From Amycolatopsis saalfeldensis (GTDB lineage: Bacteria > Actinomycetota > Actinomycetes > Mycobacteriales > Pseudonocardiaceae): a stretch of 64,000 nt of DNA. Below the pieces are notes generated by a model. It was given only the letters and a program-made list of their open reading frames with translations, had not been told where the DNA came from and ran no database searches. The stretch spans positions 1-64,000 of the forward strand of contig NZ_FOEF01000019.1 in assembly GCF_900110575.1 (NCBI RefSeq), in the 5' to 3' direction. Below, in pieces: positions 46,647 through 54,894 of the stretch. Both the position numbers and the translations under genes were made by a program. Position 1 is the first letter of the stretch, and each line of letters begins with the position of its first letter.

Positions 46647-49174
46647 TGTTCCGCCTCGCACTGCGCACCCTCCGCCTGCGCAAGGGCGGTTTCATCGCGA
46701 CGTTCGTGGCCGCGTTCTTCGGGGCGGTGATGATCTCGGCGTGCGGCGGCCTGATGGAGACCGGCATCCGCGCCGACGCGCCGCCGCAGCGGCTCGCGGC
46801 CGCGCCGATCGTCGTCAGCGGTCCGCAGGAAATCCAGGTGTACCGGGACAATCCGGCCGACGACGACAAAGGCAAGACGAAGAGCGCGACGCTGCCCGAG
46901 CGTTCCCGCGTCGACGCCACGCTCGCGGACCGGCTTAGCGCCACACCCGGTGTGTCCACTGTGGTCGGTGAGCTGAACTTCCCCGTCGTGCTGCCCGACG
47001 CGAGCGCGCTCGGCCACGCTTGGGATTCCGCTGTGCTGACGCCGTACGCCCTCACCGCCGGGCACGCGCCCGCTGCGGGTGAGGTGGTCGTCGATGCCGC
47101 GCTGGCCGGGGAAAAAGGCCTCACGCCAGGTAGTTCGTTTGCCTTCGCGGCCCACGGCGCCACGGCCGATTACCGGGTCGCCGGGATCGCCGAAGGCCCG
47201 CACGCCACCACCCAGCCCGCGGTCTTCTTCGCGGCCGCCGACGCCGAGCGCCTCGCCGGGCACCCCGGCCAGGTCGACGACTTCGGCGTCTTCACCGACC
47301 AGGACGCCGCCACCGTCGCGGGCCGGATCACCGGGATCGGCGACGCGGTGGTGCTCACCGGCGACGACCGCGGCCACGCCGAATTCCCCGAAGCCGTGTC
47401 GAGTGGCGACAACCTCGTCGTGCTCTCCGCCGTCACCGGTGGACTGTCCACAATGGTCGCCATCTTCGTGGTGGCGAGCACCTTGCTGCTCTCCACCCAG
47501 CAGCGCCAACGGGAATTGGCCCTGTTGCGCGCCATCGGCACCACCCCGCGTCAGCTGCGCCGGATGGTGCTGGGCGAGGCACTGGTGGTCGGCCTGCTCG
47601 CCGCCGGGGCCGCCGCGGGACTCGGCCCGCTGCTCGGCCGGTGGCTGTTCGACCGGCTGTCCGGCGCCGGCGCGGTCGCCGAAGCCGTCGAGTTCCACCT
47701 CGGCTGGCTCCCGAAGGTCGTCGCGGCGGGCGCGACGCTGGTCGCCGTGCTGATCGCGGCGTTCGTCGCGGGCCGACGGGCCGGTCGCGTCCGCCCGACC
47801 GAGGCGCTGGCCGAATCGACGGTGCCGCGCCGCTGGCTCACTCCGGTGCGGCTGATCGTCGCCATGCTGTCCTTCGGTGGCGGGACGGCGCTCGGCATCG
47901 TCACGCTGGCCGTGATGACCGGCCCGGTCGCGGCGAGCACCGCCGGGCCCGCGGTGCTGCTGTGGGCGATCGGCGTCGCGGCGATCTCCCCCGGCGTCAC
48001 GAAACTCGTGGCCGCGCTGCTGCACCTGCCGATGCGCGCGCTGGGCGGGGTGGTCGGGCGGACCGCGCTGATCAACACCCGGGCCGGCGCGCTGCGGGTG
48101 TCGGGCGCGGTCACGCCGATCATGCTGGCCGTCGGCATCGCGACGGCGAACATCTACCTCCAGACCACGCAGCAAGCCGTGTCCCAGCAGGCTTTCACCG
48201 AGGACCTGCGCGCGGACGCCGTGGTCGCCGCGCCCGCCGGCGTGACGCCCGAGCTGACGCGCCGGATCCAGCGGACGCCGGGTGTCGGCGGCGCTTCGGA
48301 GTACGTGACCAGCACCGTGTTCGTCACCGAGCCGTTCGACGACAGCCAGGACCAGGACGGCAGCGCCGCGATCGGTGTCACCGGCGGAGCGGCCGCGCAG
48401 ACGTTGTCGGTCAAAGTCACCGCGGGGACCCTCGACGCGCTCACCGGCAACACCGTCGCGCTGCCGGACACCGTCGCCGCGGACCTGCACCGGAACGTCG
48501 GCGACCGGATCACGCTGCGGCTCGGCGACGGCAGCCAGGCGGACGTCCGCGTGGTCGCGCTCGTCAGCCAGCGCACCGGGTTCGAGAGCCTGGTGTTCCC
48601 GGCCGGGCTGCTCGCCGCGCACACCACCGCCGGCCTTTCGCCGCAGCTTCTGGTGCGCGCCGCCCCGGGGATCGACGCGGCCGCGCTCACCACGAACCTG
48701 AAGACCGCGACCGCGGGGTTGCCGGTTTCGGTGGGCGACCGGGATTCGCTCGTCGCCGCGCACGCGAAGGGTGACCAGGTCGGCGCGTGGGTGAACTACC
48801 TGATGGTCGGGATGATCATCGCGTACACGGTGATCTCGGTGGTGAACACGCTGGTGATGGCCACCGCGCGGCGACGGCGCGAGTTCGGGGTGCAGCGCCT
48901 CGGCGGCTTCACCCGCACGCAGGTGCTGCGGATGGCCGGCGTCGAAGGCGGGCTGGTCGCGACGATCGGGGTGCTGCTCGGCACCGTCGTCTCGGCCGGC
49001 GCGATCGTGCCGTTCTGCCTGGTGGCCAGCGATTCCGTGCTGCCGAGCGGACCGGCCTCGATCTACCTGTCCGTGATCGGGATCGCCGTGGTGCTCGCGC
49101 TGTTCGCCTCGCTGGTGCCGGCCTGGGCGGCCACGCGGGCACGCCCGATCGACGCGGCTGCCGTCGGGGAGTGA
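46646..49174 (+). CDS. ABC transporter permease with duplicated FtsX domains
   Basis: An 842-residue membrane protein. One N-terminal helix (FIATFVAAFFGAVMISACGG) is followed by a large extracellular region, then an FtsX core of three helices (~residue 255-385, with STQQRQRELALLRAIGTTPR). A second helix group and extracellular domain (~520-700) and a final FtsX core (TARRRREFGVQRLGGFTRTQ) complete the 10-helix MacB/LolE-like arrangement with two FtsX domains. The acidic EFGVQRLGG and ELALLRAIG loops are the ATPase-coupling regions. It is joined to the ATPase by a TGATG overlap. Transported substrate is unknown. Confidence 0.92.
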   Translation: MFRLALRTLRLRKGGFIATFVAAFFGAVMISACGGLMETGIRADAPPQRLAAAPIVVSGPQEIQVYRDNPADDDKGKTKSATLPERSRVDATLADRLSATPGVSTVVGELNFPVVLPDASALGHAWDSAVLTPYALTAGHAPAAGEVVVDAALAGEKGLTPGSSFAFAAHGATADYRVAGIAEGPHATTQPAVFFAAADAERLAGHPGQVDDFGVFTDQDAATVAGRITGIGDAVVLTGDDRGHAEFPEAVSSGDNLVVLSAVTGGLSTMVAIFVVASTLLLSTQQRQRELALLRAIGTTPRQLRRMVLGEALVVGLLAAGAAAGLGPLLGRWLFDRLSGAGAVAEAVEFHLGWLPKVVAAGATLVAVLIAAFVAGRRAGRVRPTEALAESTVPRRWLTPVRLIVAMLSFGGGTALGIVTLAVMTGPVAASTAGPAVLLWAIGVAAISPGVTKLVAALLHLPMRALGGVVGRTALINTRAGALRVSGAVTPIMLAVGIATANIYLQTTQQAVSQQAFTEDLRADAVVAAPAGVTPELTRRIQRTPGVGGASEYVTSTVFVTEPFDDSQDQDGSAAIGVTGGAAAQTLSVKVTAGTLDALTGNTVALPDTVAADLHRNVGDRITLRLGDGSQADVRVVALVSQRTGFESLVFPAGLLAAHTTAGLSPQLLVRAAPGIDAAALTTNLKTATAGLPVSVGDRDSLVAAHAKGDQVGAWVNYLMVGMIIAYTVISVVNTLVMATARRRREFGVQRLGGFTRTQVLRMAGVEGGLVATIGVLLGTVVSAGAIVPFCLVASDSVLPSGPASIYLSVIGIAVVLALFASLVPAWAATRARPIDAAAVGE

Positions 49175-49197
49175 CCCGCCGCCCGCCGCGCCGTGTG

Positions 49198-49203
49198 TAA
49201 GAC
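49198..49203 (+). promoter_or_regulatory. -10 box of pyrE (leaderless)
   Basis: TAAGAC(T) ends 8 nt before the GTG at 49212. No ribosome-binding site is present. Confidence 0.55.
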
Positions 49204-49211
49204 TCTGGGCC

Positions 49212-49775
49212 GTGGCGTACCCCGGGTTGGATCAGACCGCGAAACTCGAATTGGCCAGGCTGGTCACCGAACTGGCCGTGGTGCACGGCAAGGTGACTCT
49301 CTCGTCCGGGAAGGAAGCCGATTACTACATCGACCTCCGCCGCGCGACCCTGCACCACGCGGCGGCGCCGTTGATCGGCAAGCTCCTGCGGCAGCTCACC
49401 GCCGACTGGGACTACGTCGCCGCCGGCGGCCTCACCCTCGGCGCCGACCCGGTCGCGCTGGCGATGCTGCACTCCGCCGCGGCGGACGGCATGGTGCTCG
49501 ACGCGTTCGTGGTGCGCAAGGCCGTCAAGGAGCACGGCATGCAGCGCCGGATCGAGGGCGTGGAGGTCCGCGGCCAGCGCGTGCTGGCCGTCGAAGACAC
49601 CTCCACCACCGGCGGCAGCGTGCTCACCGCGGTCGAGGCGCTGCGCGAGGCCGGAGCGATCGTCGCCGGCGTCGCGACGGTGGTCGACCGGGACACCGGC
49701 GCCCGCGAGGCCATCGAGAAGGAAGGCCTCGAGTACCGCTACATCCTCGGCAAGGACGACCTCGGCCTGAACTGA
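49212..49775 (+). CDS. pyrE: Orotate phosphoribosyltransferase
   Basis: A 187-residue type I phosphoribosyltransferase that joins orotate to PRPP to make OMP in pyrimidine synthesis. Landmarks are KVTLSSGKEADYYIDLRRAT, the PRPP-binding loop VLAVEDTSTTGGSVL, GLTLGADPVALAML and the flexible KAVKEHGMQRRIEG loop. The sequence matches the actinobacterial PyrE branch. It stands alone, not in a pyr operon, as is common in actinobacteria. The GTG start seems leaderless. A bidirectional terminator separates it from the convergent csbD-like gene. Confidence 0.97.
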   Translation: MAYPGLDQTAKLELARLVTELAVVHGKVTLSSGKEADYYIDLRRATLHHAAAPLIGKLLRQLTADWDYVAAGGLTLGADPVALAMLHSAAADGMVLDAFVVRKAVKEHGMQRRIEGVEVRGQRVLAVEDTSTTGGSVLTAVEALREAGAIVAGVATVVDRDTGAREAIEKEGLEYRYILGKDDLGLN

Positions 49776-49778
49776 GCC

Positions 49779-49814
49779 GGCAGCCCTCCGCACCCCCGAG
49801 GGCGGAGGGCTGCC
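49779..49814. terminator. Bidirectional terminator between pyrE and the CsbD gene
   Basis: Perfect 13-bp inverted repeat GGCAGCCCTCCGC (49779-49791) with 49802-49814, 10-nt loop. It serves two convergent genes. Confidence 0.85.
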
Positions 49815-49820
49815 GTCCGC

Positions 49821-50015
49821 TCACTTCTTGAACAGGTCCTTCGCCTTGTCGACGGCGTCGCCGGCGGCGTCCTTGACCTTGTCCACGGCCTCGGAGAGCC
49901 CGGCCTTCGCCTGGTCGGCCTGGCCCTCGGCCTGCAGCTTGTCGTCGCCGGTCGCCTGGCCCGCGGTCTCCTTGGCCTTGCCGCCGAGGTCCGTGATCTT
50001 GTCGCCCAAGGACAT
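49821..50015 (-). CDS. CsbD-family stress protein
   Basis: A 64-residue hydrophilic protein beginning MSLGDKITDLGGKAKETAGQ, then GDDKLQAEGQADQAKAGLSE and a Lys/Asp-rich helical tail. This is the CsbD/YjbJ family, small helical proteins induced in general stress in many bacteria, with no known activity. GGGAGGTG lies 6 nt before the ATG and fixes the start. It is divergent from the sigma factor gene across 160 nt that contain a 10-bp direct repeat, so joint control by that sigma system is possible. Confidence 0.92.
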   Translation of the reverse strand: MSLGDKITDLGGKAKETAGQATGDDKLQAEGQADQAKAGLSEAVDKVKDAAGDAVDKAKDLFKK

Positions 50016-50078
50016 CGGGCACCTCCCGTTTCCCGTGGCGCCCGTGGTCGGACGCGCTGCCTGATGGACACGGGCTGC

Positions 50079-50099
50079 CACGGATTCGTCACGGATTCG
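50079..50099 (+). repeat. 10-bp direct repeat in the csbD/sigma intergenic region
   Basis: CACGGATTCG occurs at 50079-50088 and 50090-50099, an 11-bp period equal to one helical turn. It sits between the divergent csbD and sigma genes and is a candidate activator or repressor site. Confidence 0.5.
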
Positions 50100-50175
50100 C
50101 CGCCGTGACCACCATCACCGACAATGCGTGCGTGACGTTCGCCCGCCTCGCCGTGTCCTCCTTCCAGGAGGTGCC

Positions 50176-50742
50176 GTGACGACAGCCAGCGCGGAGCCCG
50201 GAACACCGCTCGACGACGTGACCCTCGTGGGCCGCGCTCGCGACGGCGACGTCCGGGCGTACGAACAGCTGGTGCTGCGCTACCAGGGACCGATGTTCCG
50301 GCTCGCCGTGAAGATGCTCAACCATCGCGGCGACGCCGAGGACGTCGTGCAGGAGGTGTTCCTCGGTGCGTGGCGCAAGCTGGAGCAGCTCAGTGACAAC
50401 AGCGCGTTCGTCGGCTGGCTCTACCGGAGCACGACGAACCGCTGCCTCAACGTGATCCGGGCCCGCCGCCCACTCGCCGACGTCGACCTCGACCTGGCCG
50501 AGTCCCCGCGGACGGACACCCAGCCGGAGCACGCGGCGCAGGTCAGCGGCCAGCTGGCCGCGCTGAACGAGGCACTGCAGCAGCTCACCCCGCAGCAACG
50601 CGCGTGCTGGCTGCTGCGTGAGGTCCACGGTCGCTCCTACGACGAGATCGGCGAGGTCGTCGGTGCCAACGGGACGGCGGTGCGTGGCCGCATCGCGCGG
50701 GCCCGCGCGCAGCTGGCGGAGGTGATGAAGCCGTGGCGGTGA
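50176..50742 (+). CDS. RNA polymerase sigma-70 family (ECF-type) sigma factor
   Basis: A 188-residue two-domain sigma factor. Region 2 reads AYEQLVLRYQGPMFRLAVKM and NHRGDAEDVVQEVFLGAWRK, with a FVGWLYRSTTNRCLNVIRAR region 2.4. Region 4 is LQQLTPQQRACWLLREVHGR, SYDEIGEVVGANGTAVRGRI. Start GTG 50176 follows AGGAGGTGCC. The 3' end overlaps by 10 bp an anti-sigma-like gene with a zinc-binding motif, the usual sigma/anti-sigma coupling. It is followed by three Asp23-type genes and is divergent from csbD. It probably directs a stress response, possibly including this cluster. Confidence 0.93.
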   Translation: MTTASAEPGTPLDDVTLVGRARDGDVRAYEQLVLRYQGPMFRLAVKMLNHRGDAEDVVQEVFLGAWRKLEQLSDNSAFVGWLYRSTTNRCLNVIRARRPLADVDLDLAESPRTDTQPEHAAQVSGQLAALNEALQQLTPQQRACWLLREVHGRSYDEIGEVVGANGTAVRGRIARARAQLAEVMKPWR

Positions 50743-51305
50743 ACCAGAGTTACGAACTCCCGTGCGGCCGGGACCTGGACACGGTCTGGGACCGGCTCGA
50801 CGAGGTCGGGTCCGGGCACGCGGACGAGCACGAACTGACCTGCCCCCACTGCCGCACCGCGCGGGAGAGCCTGCTGGCCCTGCGCGAGGCGACCCAGGAG
50901 CTGGTCGACGAGCCCGACCCGGTCCCGCCGGACCTGGTGGGGCGCATCATGTCGGCGGTCCGCGCGGAGGTGCGGCGCGGGCAGATGCTGAGCCTGCCGA
51001 CGCCGGAGCCCGGCGGGGTCGAGGTGAGCGAGCAGGCCGTCGCGGTGATCCTGCGCTACGCCGCGGACTCGGCCGGCGGGGTCCGGGCCCGGCGGTGCCG
51101 GGTGCGGAAGGCGGGCGTCGACTCCGACGGTGCGAGCGTCGTCGAAGTCGAGCTCACCCTGGTCGTCCGGCTCGGGAACCGGGACGGCGGCGAGACGTTG
51201 GCCAGGGTGCGCGAGCGCGTCGTGGCCGCGGCCGCGGCACGAGTGGGACTCTCGCTCGCGAAGCTGGACCTGCTGGTGGAAGACGTGTACGAGGACGGGG
51301 AATGA
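50733..51305 (+). CDS. Zinc-finger anti-sigma factor fused to an Asp23/Gls24-like domain
   Basis: A 190-residue protein. The N-terminal half has HELTCPHC, an exact ZAS anti-sigma motif H-x3-C-x2-C (H33, C37, C40), with flanking helices. From about residue 88 the sequence is Asp23/Gls24-like: VSEQAVAVILRYAADSAGGV, VVEVELTLVVRLGNRDGG, and RVRERVVAAAAARVGLSLAK with an LDLLVEDVYE end. It should bind and inhibit the sigma factor encoded just upstream, with which it overlaps by 10 bp. Anti-sigma factors usually have a membrane segment after the ZAS domain; none is seen here, so the Asp23 domain may be the sensor. Start GTG 50733 has GGAGGTGA 7 nt upstream. Confidence 0.8.
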   Translation: MAVNQSYELPCGRDLDTVWDRLDEVGSGHADEHELTCPHCRTARESLLALREATQELVDEPDPVPPDLVGRIMSAVRAEVRRGQMLSLPTPEPGGVEVSEQAVAVILRYAADSAGGVRARRCRVRKAGVDSDGASVVEVELTLVVRLGNRDGGETLARVRERVVAAAAARVGLSLAKLDLLVEDVYEDGE

Positions 51306-51688
51306 CAGTCGAGGCCGAGTACGTGATCGCGGACCCGGTGGTGGCGAGTGTCGCGGCGCGGGCCGCGCTCGCCACCCCGGGGGTGGTGCGGCTCGAACCG
51401 GGCCTGGTCGGGCTGGTCACGGCGTGGACGCGGGCGGCGCGCCAGCGGTGGAAGGGGCTCGACCCGGCGCCGGCCGACGGCGTCCGCGTGCGCAGCGCCG
51501 ACGGGCGGCTGACCGTGCAGGTCGACCTCGTGACCTCCGGCGTCGACCAGGCCGCCGCCGTCGGCCGCGCGGTGCAGCGCTCGGTGACGCGGGTGGTCGC
51601 CGAGCAGACCGGGCTGGCCGTGACCGAGGTGCTCGTGTCCGTGCTGGACATCGATCCCGTCGCGCCGATCGAGCCGGAGGGCCGGTGA
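51302..51688 (+). CDS. Asp23/Gls24-family protein
   Basis: A 128-residue protein with the Asp23 (DUF322) pattern: ADPVVASVAARAALATPGVV at the N-terminus, a middle KGLDPAPADGVRVR strand, LTVQVDLVTSGVDQAAAVGR and AVQRSVTRVVAEQTGLAVTE, then VSVLDIDPVAP. Asp23 proteins coat the inner membrane surface through a partner and act in envelope stress. This one lacks a membrane segment. The ATG overlaps the upstream stop (ATGA), and its own stop overlaps the next GTG by 4 bp, so it is translationally coupled in a five-gene operon. Confidence 0.82.
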   Translation: MTVEAEYVIADPVVASVAARAALATPGVVRLEPGLVGLVTAWTRAARQRWKGLDPAPADGVRVRSADGRLTVQVDLVTSGVDQAAAVGRAVQRSVTRVVAEQTGLAVTEVLVSVLDIDPVAPIEPEGR

Positions 51689-51987
51689 CGACCACGACCG
51701 CCCGCGAGACGACGGACCGCATCGTCGCCGCGCTGGAAAAGGTGGACGGCCTGCGGCCGGCGACGCCGATCGCGCCGGAGCACTCGTGGGTGCCCGGCGA
51801 CTGGTCCGGCACGGCCGTCGACCTCGATCCGGAAACGGTGCAGATCCGCCTGATCGCGACCCGGCTGCCGCTTCCGCCGTTGCTGGACGCGGCGGCCGAC
51901 GCGGTGCGCGCGGTCCTCGACGGCACCGAGTGGGACTCGGCGAAGCTGCGGCTGGTCGTCACCGACATCGACGGCGCGGCGTTCTGA
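51685..51987 (+). CDS. Small Asp23-related protein
   Basis: A 100-residue protein. The C-terminal half (VQIRLIATRLPLPPLLDAAA, DAVRAVLDGTEWDSAKLRLV, VTDIDGAAF) matches the second half of the Asp23 domain: strand, helix, then a V-x-D-I strand. The N-terminal half (EHSWVPGDWSGTAVDLDPET) replaces the usual first helix and strand and is Trp/Pro-rich. It may be a truncated or derived Asp23 unit that pairs with its neighbours. GTGA overlap couples it to the preceding gene. About 100 nt separate it from the next Asp23 gene. Confidence 0.65.
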   Translation: MTTTTARETTDRIVAALEKVDGLRPATPIAPEHSWVPGDWSGTAVDLDPETVQIRLIATRLPLPPLLDAAADAVRAVLDGTEWDSAKLRLVVTDIDGAAF

Positions 51988-52089
51988 AGTCCACACGATC
52001 GGGTCGTGACGATGGCCGGGTAGGTGTGTCGATAGGGCGAACGGGGCAAGAAACCGTTGTGTGAACAAGGCAATCGAGGGAGGAACCTG

Positions 52090-52587
52090 ATGACGACCGT
52101 CGAGAAGACCGTGAAGCAGGCCGGCCGCGGCACCGCCGAGAAGCCGGTGGTGAAGACGGCCGAGGTGGCCACCAGGACGGACACCAGCCCGCTCGTCACC
52201 GAGCACGGCACCACCACGATCGCCGACACCGTGGTGCAGAAGATCGCCGGCCTCGCGACGCGTGAGGTCTCCGGCGTGCACGCGCTCGGCGGCGGGGCCG
52301 CGCGGGCGTTCGGCGCGCTGCGCGACCGCATCCCGGGCGCGTCCGCCAGTGCCGGCCAGGGCGTGAGCGTCGAGGTCGGCGCGAAGCAGGCCGCGGTGGA
52401 CCTGGAGCTCGTCGTCGAGTACGGCGTGCCCATCGCCGAGCTGGCCCGGGCCGTGCGGCGCAACGTGGTCGGGTCGATCGAGCGGATGACCGGGCTGGAG
52501 GTCGTCGAGGTGAACATCAACGTCGGCGACGTCTACATCCCGAGCACCGACGAGGAGCCTTCTTCCGGCGGGGATCGCGTCCAGTAG
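52090..52587 (+). CDS. Asp23/Gls24-family alkaline-shock-like protein
   Basis: A 165-residue protein with a canonical DUF322 domain after a ~40-residue charged leader: GTTTIADTVVQKIAGLATRE, VSGVHALGGGAARAFGALRD, GVSVEVGAKQAAVDLELVVE, YGVPIAELARAVRRNVVGSI and VVEVNINVGDVYIP. This is the actinobacterial form of S. aureus Asp23. GAGGGAGG precedes the ATG 52090. It is the last of the sigma/anti-sigma/Asp23 group and the only one with a full-length typical domain and a clear ribosome-binding site of its own, so it may also be transcribed separately. Confidence 0.9.
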   Translation: MTTVEKTVKQAGRGTAEKPVVKTAEVATRTDTSPLVTEHGTTTIADTVVQKIAGLATREVSGVHALGGGAARAFGALRDRIPGASASAGQGVSVEVGAKQAAVDLELVVEYGVPIAELARAVRRNVVGSIERMTGLEVVEVNINVGDVYIPSTDEEPSSGGDRVQ

Positions 52588-52739
52588 GCGCCCCACCCGG
52601 AGTGACTCCTCCGTTACCGCCTGGGTGAACAGGTTGCTCCTGTGGGTTGAACATCACAGCGAGCAGCCTTTTTTCCTGCTCCCACACGACTTCAGCGGAG
52701 TATCGTCGCTGGTGGGGGGTTCGGGAAGGGGGCGCGACG

Positions 52740-53138
52740 GTGAACGAATCGGTGGCTCATTTCCTCGCCGACCTCACGGTCGCGGTGCACATCCTGGCCC
52801 TGTTGTTCATCGGGCTCGGCGGCTTCCTCGCCTGGCGCTGGCCCAAGCTCGTCTTCGTGCATGTGTTCTTCGCGGTCTGGGGCGTGCTGGTCAACGTCAC
52901 GCCGGTGCCGTGCCCGCTCACCGCGGCGGAGAACTTCTTCCGCCATCAGGAGGGCCTCGGCGACCTGCCGGGCGGCTTCAACGCGTACTACCTCTACGAC
53001 ACGGTGATCCCGCGTTCGCTGCTGCCGGTGGTCGTCGTTGTGGCGCTGGGCCTGCTGGTCTTCTCCTACGTCGGTGCCTACCAGCGCTGGCGTCACCGCC
53101 ACGAGGACCCCGCGGCGCACCGCGTCCGCCTGGGCTGA
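52740..53138 (+). CDS. DUF2784 membrane protein
   Basis: A 132-residue protein with three or four membrane segments. The N-terminus reads LADLTVAVHILALLFIGLGG and FLAWRWPKLVFVHVFFAVWG, then NVTPVPCPLTAAENFFRHQE and YLYDTVIPRSLLPVVVVVAL. The pattern (CPLT-x-W/AEN and the final histidine-rich cytoplasmic tail) defines DUF2784, common in actinobacteria and of unknown function; conserved polar residues in the membrane hint at a haem or quinone role, which is not established. Start GTG 52740 follows GGGAAGGGGGC. It stands alone before the methyltransferase gene. Confidence 0.85.
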   Translation: MNESVAHFLADLTVAVHILALLFIGLGGFLAWRWPKLVFVHVFFAVWGVLVNVTPVPCPLTAAENFFRHQEGLGDLPGGFNAYYLYDTVIPRSLLPVVVVVALGLLVFSYVGAYQRWRHRHEDPAAHRVRLG

Positions 53139-53154
53139 GCGAGAATCGTCGTCG

Positions 53155-53814
53155 ATGACGACGGAATCCCACGAGATCGGCCCCACCGAGTGGGTGGGCC
53201 GCGAAGAGGTCGGTGTCGGACCGTGGCCGGGGCCATGGCCGGACGATCCGCGCTACGACCCCGAGCTGCTGGCGAACGGCGACCGCCGCAACGTGGTCGA
53301 CGCCTACCGCTACTGGCGCCGTGAGGCCATCGTGTCCGATGTGGACTCCCGGCGGCACCCGTTCCACGTGGCGATCGAGAACTTCCAGCACGACCACAAC
53401 ATCGGCACCGTGGTCCGCACCGCGAACGCCTTCGCCGCCGCGGAGGTGCACATCGTCGGCCGCCGCCGCTGGAACCGCCGCGGCGCGATGGTCACGGACC
53501 GCTACCAGCACCTGCGGCACCACGAGGACGTGAGCGGGCTGCTCACGTTCTGCGCGGAGTCGGGGCTCGCGCTGGTCGCCGTGGACAACACCCCGGGCTC
53601 CCAGCCGGTCGAGACGGCCGAGTTGCCGCGCGAATGCCTGCTGCTCTTCGGCCAGGAGGGCCCCGGGCTTTCGGCGGAGGCCCAGTCGGTCGCCGCGCTG
53701 GTGGTGTCGATCGCCCAGTTCGGCACCACGCGCTCGATCAACGCGGGCGTCGCGGCGGGCATCGTGATGCACTCCTGGGTGCGCCGGCACGCGGACCTGT
53801 CCCAGGCCTGGTGA
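53155..53814 (+). CDS. SpoU/TrmH-family RNA 2'-O-methyltransferase
   Basis: A 219-residue SPOUT methyltransferase. The three family motifs are visible: HNIGTVVRTANAFAAAEVHI (motif 1), ECLLLFGQEGPGLSAEAQ (motif 2) and ARTRSINAGVAAGIVMHSW-like RSINAGVAAGIVM (motif 3). It should methylate ribose in tRNA or rRNA using S-adenosylmethionine; the exact RNA cannot be read from sequence. The start region shows AGAATC 7 nt before ATG 53155 and no ribosome-binding site, possibly leaderless. It lies 16 nt after DUF2784 and may share its transcript. Confidence 0.93.
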   Translation: MTTESHEIGPTEWVGREEVGVGPWPGPWPDDPRYDPELLANGDRRNVVDAYRYWRREAIVSDVDSRRHPFHVAIENFQHDHNIGTVVRTANAFAAAEVHIVGRRRWNRRGAMVTDRYQHLRHHEDVSGLLTFCAESGLALVAVDNTPGSQPVETAELPRECLLLFGQEGPGLSAEAQSVAALVVSIAQFGTTRSINAGVAAGIVMHSWVRRHADLSQAW

Positions 53815-53866
53815 GCTCCACAAAGGACGGAGTGCGCGCGTCCCTGGAACGGGGCATCATCGTGGG

Positions 53867-54889
53867 ATGACCGTTGACTGGGCCGATCGCGCCGCCACCG
53901 CCGAGCGGGCCGTGTGCGCCCGGCACCTGCGCCGGGTCTGGGGCCGTCCGGGGACCGTGCTGGGCCGCAGCGGGTGGCCGCCCAGCCTCGGGCAGCGGCT
54001 GCACTGGCACTGGAACTACTGGTGGCAGGCGCACCTGCTGGACACCCTCGTCGACGCCCAGCTGCGCACACCGTCGACCGAGCGCGGGGCCCTGATCGGC
54101 CGATTCGTCACGTCGGTGCGCTCCCGCAACTTCGGCCGCTGGACCAACGAGTACTACGACGACATCGCGTGGCTCGGCCTTGCCCTGCAACGGGTCCGCG
54201 CGCTGAAACTGTCCGATGTAGACGAAGCGCTGACCGCGATCGACGCCCAGCTGCACGAAGGCTGGACGGCCGAGGCCGGCGGCGGCATCTGGTGGCGGCG
54301 CGGGGACCGGTTCAAGAACGCGCCCGCGAACGGCCCGGCCGCCATCTTCCACGCCCGCCAGGGCGACGCCGCCCGCGCCCGCGAGATGACGGACTGGCTC
54401 AGCGACACCCTGGTCGACCCGGCCAGTGGGCTGGTCTGGGACGGCATCAACGCCGACACCGGCGAGCTGGCCAAGCACATCTTCACCTACTGCCAGGGCG
54501 TTTACCTGGGCGCTTGCCTGGAGCAGTCCGAGCCGGAGGACGCCGCGCGCACCATCCGCGCCGTCGCCGAGCACCTGACGCCCGGCGGCGTCCTGCGCGG
54601 GCAGAACGGCGGGGACGGCGGCCTGTTCGCCGCCATCCTGGCCCGTTACCTGGCGCTTGCGGCGGCCAAGCTGCCCGAGCCGGAGGCGTCCACCGCCCGC
54701 GAGCTGGTGCTGGCCTCGGCCGAAGCCTGCTGGTCCGGCGCCACGGATGCCCCGAACGGCCCGCTGTTCAGCGCGGAATGGTCCAGGCCGGCCCCGGCAC
54801 TGCCGCTGGCCTCGGACGCGCCCGAGCGTGACCTGTCTGTCCAAACTGGAGCGTGGATGCTCCTGGAAGCCGCCGCGACCCTGGCCTGA
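53867..54889 (+). CDS. Glycoside hydrolase family 76 protein (alpha-mannanase-like)
   Basis: A 340-residue (alpha/alpha)6-barrel protein. RWTNEYYDDIAWLGLALQRV carries the catalytic Asp-Asp pair of GH76 alpha-1,6-mannanases, and GGIWWRRGDRFKNAPANGPA is a second conserved substrate-cleft segment. There is no signal peptide, so it should act inside the cell, as in several mycobacterial relatives. A possible role is in turnover of mannan-type glycolipid intermediates. It lies 52 nt after the methyltransferase. It converges with the LacI-like gene, whose stop is 5 nt away. Confidence 0.9.
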   Translation: MTVDWADRAATAERAVCARHLRRVWGRPGTVLGRSGWPPSLGQRLHWHWNYWWQAHLLDTLVDAQLRTPSTERGALIGRFVTSVRSRNFGRWTNEYYDDIAWLGLALQRVRALKLSDVDEALTAIDAQLHEGWTAEAGGGIWWRRGDRFKNAPANGPAAIFHARQGDAARAREMTDWLSDTLVDPASGLVWDGINADTGELAKHIFTYCQGVYLGACLEQSEPEDAARTIRAVAEHLTPGGVLRGQNGGDGGLFAAILARYLALAAAKLPEPEASTARELVLASAEACWSGATDAPNGPLFSAEWSRPAPALPLASDAPERDLSVQTGAWMLLEAAATLA

Positions 54890-54894
54890 GCGGT

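Noticed and set aside
44666..48763. Very long minus-strand open frame opposite the SDR and ABC transporter genes
   Set aside because: It has no domain features and is the expected shadow of GC-rich coding sequence. The plus-strand genes have complete motifs.
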